From: Clostridia bacterium
GTDB taxonomy: Bacteria; UBA6262; WVXT01; JAUXBS01
DNA length: 8,592 bases
Reading direction: 5' to 3'
Assembly (NCBI GenBank): GCA_030619245.1
Contig: JAUXBS010000034.1
Span: forward strand, 1 to 8,592
Positions within the stretch are counted from its first letter, which is position 1. Every line of letters begins with the position of its first letter. This document shows, piece by piece, positions 5,558 through 8,592 of this stretch. The notes below the pieces were generated by a model. It saw only the letters and a list, made by a program, of their open reading frames with translations. It had not been told where the DNA came from and searched no databases. The position numbers were made by a program, and so were the translations under genes.

Positions 5558-6751
5558 TTACTGCTCCTGGCTTCTTTCTCCTTCAATAATTTCCCGCTCT
5601 TTTCCCGACATGTCTATTTCATTTTTTATCATTTTTTGAATCTTAAGGCTTTTCCCTGTATCTCCAAATAATATTGCGCCCTTCACCATACCGTCTCTTA
5701 CAAACAGTTTCTTATAAATATTCCTGGAATCATCCGTAAACACGTATTGCTTGCAGTTCTTTCCTGAAATGTCGCCAATTGAAGTTAAATCTATACCGGC
5801 AACCTTAAGCCTTGTTGAAAACACACTCCCTCTATAAATATTATCCTTACCGGTAATGTTTTCCGCCGCAGCTATTGCCTGTTCGCGAGCCGCCTGCCAT
5901 ATACCGTAAAGTTTGTTCCTGTGCTCGCAGATATCACCGGCAGCGAATACAGCCTCCACGCTTGTCCTCAGCCGGCTATTAACCACTACTCCCCTGTTTA
6001 CTTTTATACCCGCCTTTTCTGCAATACTAATATTGGCTCTTACCCCGGAGGAAACAATAACAAAATCAGTTTCAACAATATTATTGTTTGCTAACATAAC
6101 CTTAAGCGAATCGCCTTCTGTTTTTATCTCCTCTACTTCTGTCTCCATCATGAAATCAATACCTTTATTCTTCAGGATTTTCTGAATAAAACCCGCCCCC
6201 TCAGTATCAACCTGTCTCGGAAGAAGATATTCAAAGAATTCAACTACTTTAGTTTTTACATCCAGGCTGCACAGGCTGTTCGCCGTCTCTATCCCCAGCA
6301 AACCGCCTCCTATGATAAGCGCCCTCTTCTTCGTTTCCGCGCACTTGATTATTTCAAATGCATCCCGGGCAGTCCTTAGCGTGTACACGCGCTTACTGTC
6401 AATGCCTTTTATGGAAGGTTTAAACGGATAACTGCCGAGAGCAAGCAACAACTTATCATAGCCTGTCTCTTCCCGGTTGTCGCAAATAATCTTTTTCAGC
6501 GCTGTATCAATACCCGTTATCCTCGCGCCAAGTTTAAGAATAATGTTATTGTCTTTATACCATTCAGGATTCTTGATGTATATATCTTCAATAGTTGTTT
6601 TTTTCGCTATTAGGTCTATCAACCGCGGCCTGTAATAAGGGGGGTATTCTTCTTCCGTAAACAAGCATATCTCACAACCCTTGTCATTTTTCCGTATGGT
6701 TTCTGCTGCGGTAAAACCTGCCACCCCACCGCCTAATATAATCACTTTCAT
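5558..6751 (-). CDS. FAD-dependent NAD(P)H:rubredoxin-type oxidoreductase
   Basis: A 397-residue pyridine-nucleotide-disulfide oxidoreductase fold protein. The N-terminal FAD-binding motif is ILGGGVAGFTAAE (5-17), the NAD(P)H-binding motif is IIGGGLLGIETA (146-157), and the second FAD motif is TSVEAVFAAGDICE (263-276). It has no redox-active CxxxxC disulfide, which fits the group of NADH:rubredoxin oxidoreductases and the related N-terminal part of nitrite reductase NirB. The C-terminal 80 residues follow the same group, with a short charged tail. In clostridia a comparable reductase is encoded with a flavodiiron protein and desulforedoxin and feeds them electrons; the same set is present here. 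The start ATG lies 34 bases after the rubrerythrin stop with only a weak AAGAAAGTGAAG ribosome site. The exact acceptor is inferred from context. Confidence 0.85.
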   Translation of the reverse strand: MKVIILGGGVAGFTAAETIRKNDKGCEICLFTEEEYPPYYRPRLIDLIAKKTTIEDIYIKNPEWYKDNNIILKLGARITGIDTALKKIICDNREETGYDKLLLALGSYPFKPSIKGIDSKRVYTLRTARDAFEIIKCAETKKRALIIGGGLLGIETANSLCSLDVKTKVVEFFEYLLPRQVDTEGAGFIQKILKNKGIDFMMETEVEEIKTEGDSLKVMLANNNIVETDFVIVSSGVRANISIAEKAGIKVNRGVVVNSRLRTSVEAVFAAGDICEHRNKLYGIWQAAREQAIAAAENITGKDNIYRGSVFSTRLKVAGIDLTSIGDISGKNCKQYVFTDDSRNIYKKLFVRDGMVKGAILFGDTGKSLKIQKMIKNEIDMSGKEREIIEGERSQEQ

Positions 6752-6785
6752 GATGTTTCTTCACTTTCTTCGTGAAACATACCAA

Positions 6786-7358
6786 TTACCAGTTCTCGGC
6801 AAGCAGTTCAAAATACGCCTGCGGATGATTGCATGCCGGGCATTTCCCCGGCGCTTCAGCCCCCTCGTGAACATATCCGCAGTTTGAACACCTCCACTTC
6901 ACGGGCTTGTCTTTCTTGAACACCTTTCCTTCTTCTATATTTTTAAGCAGTCCCAGGTATCTCTTCTCATGCTGCTTTTCTGCAACCGCTATACTCTTAA
7001 AAGTAGCTGCAATCTCATTAAACCCCTCTTCTTTTGCTGTTTTTGCAAATTCCGGATACATGGCCGTCCATTCATGGTTCTCTCCGCCTGCTGATGCTTT
7101 AAGGTTCTCCTTTGCATTGCCTATTACTCCGGCCGGGAACCCTGCCTCAATTATAACTTCCCCGCCTTTTAAAAGTTTAAACAAAACCTTTGCATGTTCC
7201 TTTTCATTCTCAGCGGTCTCGGTAAAGAAATTACTGACCTGCGCATAACCTTCCTTCTTTGCCGCGCTTGCGAAATAGGTATACCTGTTCCTTGCCTGCG
7301 ATTCCCCCGCAAAAGCAGTTAGAATGTTCTTTTCCGTTTTGCTTCCCTTCAGTTCCAT
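6786..7358 (-). CDS. rbr: Rubrerythrin (diiron peroxidase with rubredoxin domain)
   Basis: A 190-residue classical rubrerythrin, equal in length to the Desulfovibrio protein. It reduces hydrogen peroxide to water in the cytoplasm of anaerobes. The four-helix domain carries all diiron ligands: Glu19 (GES), Glu52 and His55 (NEKEH), Glu93 and Glu96 (ENHE), Glu127 and His130 (AEKQH). The C-terminal rubredoxin domain has CSNCG (157-161) and CPAC (173-176), binding one iron that relays electrons to the diiron site. The start is set by AGGAGG upstream. The reductase encoded 34 bases downstream is a natural electron donor. Nothing in the sequence suggests loss of function. Confidence 0.97.
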   Translation of the reverse strand: MELKGSKTEKNILTAFAGESQARNRYTYFASAAKKEGYAQVSNFFTETAENEKEHAKVLFKLLKGGEVIIEAGFPAGVIGNAKENLKASAGGENHEWTAMYPEFAKTAKEEGFNEIAATFKSIAVAEKQHEKRYLGLLKNIEEGKVFKKDKPVKWRCSNCGYVHEGAEAPGKCPACNHPQAYFELLAENW

Positions 7359-7386
7359 AGTACTCCTCCTTTTATTTGTAAATCAT

Positions 7387-7417
7387 CCTGGTTTCACCAC
7401 AAATATTCCAGGTTTCA
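7387..7417 (-). repeat. Short direct repeat with imperfect inverted character between two diiron genes
   Basis: On the minus strand TGAAACCTGG and TGAAACCAGG recur 21 bases apart (two helical turns) in the 56-base gap before rubrerythrin. The first copy includes the TGA stop of the upstream gene. The CCTGG/CCAGG ends could also pair as a weak 5-base stem. Observed directly; no known site recognised. Confidence 0.35.
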
Positions 7418-7897
7418 TTTGTTTATCTTATCAACCATATCTTTGAGGAGCATAAAGTGCTTTTGTTCCTCATTTATCAACCTCCCGAACGCTTCTCTAC
7501 CTGACTTATTGGTGCTGTACTTGTATGCATCATAATAGAAAAGTATTGAATCCTTTTCAGCATTCATGGCAAACTTCAAAGCTTCCTCCTCGTTCATCCC
7601 TTCCACTTCCGGAGGCGCTTCACTGAAAACATCAGCATCAATCAGGGTAGCCAGGTATCCTCTTATAAGCTCATCATTAATCAACGGCTGCCCCTTGTAT
7701 TCGTCTCCAACCTCCTTACTCAATTCCTCAAAGAGCTGAAGGTGTTCCTTCTCATCCTCAGCCAGTTTAAGCATGGTAGTCCTGGTATCAGTATTTTTGA
7801 CAACATCCGCATACTTCGTATAGAACTCTATACCCTGCTTCTCAAGATTAATGCCCACCCGGAAAGCCTCATAATCATTAAGTTTTTTTTCTATCAT
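7415..7897 (-). CDS. Ferritin-like diiron protein (rubrerythrin family, no rubredoxin domain)
   Basis: A 160-residue four-helix protein with two carboxylate/histidine half-sites: Glu19 (LEKQGIEFY) with ExxH at 49-52 (DEKEHL), and Glu114 (AEKDSILFYY) with ExxH at 144-147 (NEEQKHF). It lacks cysteines altogether, so it has no rubredoxin centre. It is clearly a paralogue of the protein at 334-813: same length, same spacing of the ligands and the shared segment EKDSILF. A role in peroxide reduction or iron handling is likely from its place between superoxide reductase and rubrerythrin, whose product and substrate is H2O2. The start follows AAGGAG eight bases upstream, 22 bases after the superoxide reductase gene. 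Confidence 0.88.
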   Translation of the reverse strand: MIEKKLNDYEAFRVGINLEKQGIEFYTKYADVVKNTDTRTTMLKLAEDEKEHLQLFEELSKEVGDEYKGQPLINDELIRGYLATLIDADVFSEAPPEVEGMNEEEALKFAMNAEKDSILFYYDAYKYSTNKSGREAFGRLINEEQKHFMLLKDMVDKINK

Positions 7898-7919
7898 TCA
7901 ATAACTCCTTTTAACTGCA

Positions 7920-8270
7920 TTATAGCTTTACGTCCAGGCTGTTTTCCCATACTCCATGCAGGGTACAGTAAGTAACTGCCAGCAATTCCGAATAAGCCTC
8001 CTTCTTAACACTTACCTTGACCCTTGGCAGGCTGTACTGTCCTTCCAGATTAAAACCGGTAATCAACACCGTCTTCCCCTCCTTTGTCCTGCCAAAGAGG
8101 TTTATCAAACGTATATAATGCTCCTGTGTGCTGGGATGCATAACTTCCCTGCCGACCTGTACGGTAACCATCAACTCCCTGCACGAGGAACATTCAACCA
8201 CGGTTATTCCCGGCACATGTTTTTCCCTGCCTTCATCCTCCTGTTTCTTCAGGATATCCTGTAATTTCAT
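7920..8270 (-). CDS. Superoxide reductase, one-domain (neelaredoxin type)
   Basis: A 116-residue class II superoxide reductase, which reduces superoxide to H2O2 without making O2. The square-pyramidal iron site is complete: EKHVP gives Glu16, catalytic Lys17 and ligand His18; HPSTQEHYI gives His45 and His51; CTLHGVWEN gives Cys102 and His105. The N-terminal desulforedoxin domain found in desulfoferrodoxins is absent, so the iron must be re-reduced by a separate carrier, for which the desulforedoxin encoded at 5418-5543 is a good candidate. An unusual CSSC pair (Cys27, Cys30) lies just after the HVPG loop. The start follows AAAGGAGAGG, 60 bases after the flavodiiron gene. Confidence 0.93.
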   Translation of the reverse strand: MKLQDILKKQEDEGREKHVPGITVVECSSCRELMVTVQVGREVMHPSTQEHYIRLINLFGRTKEGKTVLITGFNLEGQYSLPRVKVSVKKEAYSELLAVTYCTLHGVWENSLDVKL

Positions 8271-8285
8271 CGCCTCTCCTTTCCT

Positions 8286-8317
8286 TTATCACCAAAATTA
8301 TTTCTAATGAGTGATAA
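8286..8317 (-). repeat. Inverted repeat in the leader of the superoxide reductase gene
   Basis: Perfect 7-base arms TTATCAC (8286-8292) and GTGATAA (8311-8317) are separated by 18 AT-rich bases, placed between the flavodiiron stop and the superoxide reductase ribosome site. No U-tract follows, so it is not an intrinsic terminator. It might be an operator or a processing stem. It does not match a PerR or Fur box that I recognise. Confidence 0.4.
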
Positions 8318-8330
8318 TTAATAGTTTTAT

Positions 8331-8592
8331 CTACCGGCAAATCTTTTTGCCAAACTCAACACATCTTTCCATATCACCATCCTCAGGATTCCATAATGCT
8401 TTAATTCCTTCATTCAGCATATTAAAACCACTCTTTGTAAGCTTTTCATTAATCAATTTAACGGCTTCTCCGCTCCATCCATAACATCCAAAAGAAGCCG
8501 CATTTTTATTCCGGAACCTGAGCCCTTCAATCATCTCCAACAAGCCTGCTACCGAGAAGAGTATTCCTTTATTTACAGTAGGAGAACCTACA
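8331..8592 (-). CDS. fprA: A-type flavodiiron protein (FprA / rubredoxin:oxygen oxidoreductase), C-terminal fragment
   Basis: Only the last 86 codons are in the window; the frame is open to the right edge, so the gene is cut by the window and not truncated in the genome as far as can be seen. The fragment is the end of the FMN-binding flavodoxin domain: GSPTVNKGIL near the edge, then an AASFGCYGWSGEAVK strand-loop-helix that is typical of flavodiiron proteins, and a final helix ending ERCVEFGKKICR. These enzymes reduce O2 to water (or NO to N2O) at a diiron site in the N-terminal metallo-beta-lactamase-like domain, which lies outside the window. Its position upstream of superoxide reductase and an NAD(P)H oxidoreductase fits an oxygen-scavenging role. 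Confidence 0.93.
   Translation of the reverse strand, partial: VGSPTVNKGILFSVAGLLEMIEGLRFRNKNAASFGCYGWSGEAVKLINEKLTKSGFNMLNEGIKALWNPEDGDMERCVEFGKKICR

Noticed and set aside
1..8592. CRISPR arrays, insertion sequences, tRNA/rRNA genes, phage genes
   Set aside because: No spaced repeats, transposase-like frames, terminal inverted repeats or tRNA-like cloverleaf sequences were recognised by reading.

Overview
The window carries thirteen genes or gene fragments, all on the minus strand, so the region is read from right to left. Twelve of them (8592 down to 334) are tightly spaced (0 to 60 bases apart), nearly all with clear AGGAGG-like ribosome binding sites, and look like one operon or a short series of co-oriented operons. 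The thirteenth, at the left edge, is separated by 231 bases and has its own leader.

Right block (8592-5418), oxygen and peroxide defence of an anaerobe: the C-terminal end of an A-type flavodiiron protein (FprA/ROO), a one-domain superoxide reductase, a ferritin-like diiron protein, a full rubrerythrin with rubredoxin tail, an FAD/NAD(P)H rubredoxin-type oxidoreductase, and a 41-residue desulforedoxin at 5418-5543. Together these suggest an electron chain NAD(P)H -> flavoprotein reductase -> small iron carrier (desulforedoxin or rubredoxin domain) -> flavodiiron protein, superoxide reductase and rubrerythrin, reducing O2, superoxide and H2O2.

Middle block (5373-2584): a half-size TMEM165/GDT1-type membrane protein, then a sulfur-handling set: an IscS/NifS-like protein, an IscU-like scaffold with an added zinc ribbon, a DsrE-family protein and a TusA-family protein. 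The most striking observation is that the IscS-like protein keeps its persulfide cysteine but has lost the PLP-binding lysine (Gln), the neighbouring histidine (Ser) and the substrate-binding arginine (Leu). It is probably not an ordinary cysteine desulfurase. With DsrE and TusA sulfur carriers next to it, it may take sulfur from sulfide or a carrier persulfide and pass it to the IscU scaffold; this is inference.

Left block (2583-1): PTS enzyme I, whose start directly abuts the tusA stop, a second ferritin-like diiron protein paralogous to the one in the right block, an intergenic stretch, and the first 34 codons of an exported protein.

The gene content points to an anaerobic or microaerophilic bacterium, probably living with sulfide. 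The exported protein at the left edge, if it is TolC-like as its first mature residues faintly suggest, would mean a diderm. I cannot name the phylum; an uncultured lineage is plausible. I saw no tRNA, rRNA, CRISPR array, insertion sequence or phage gene.
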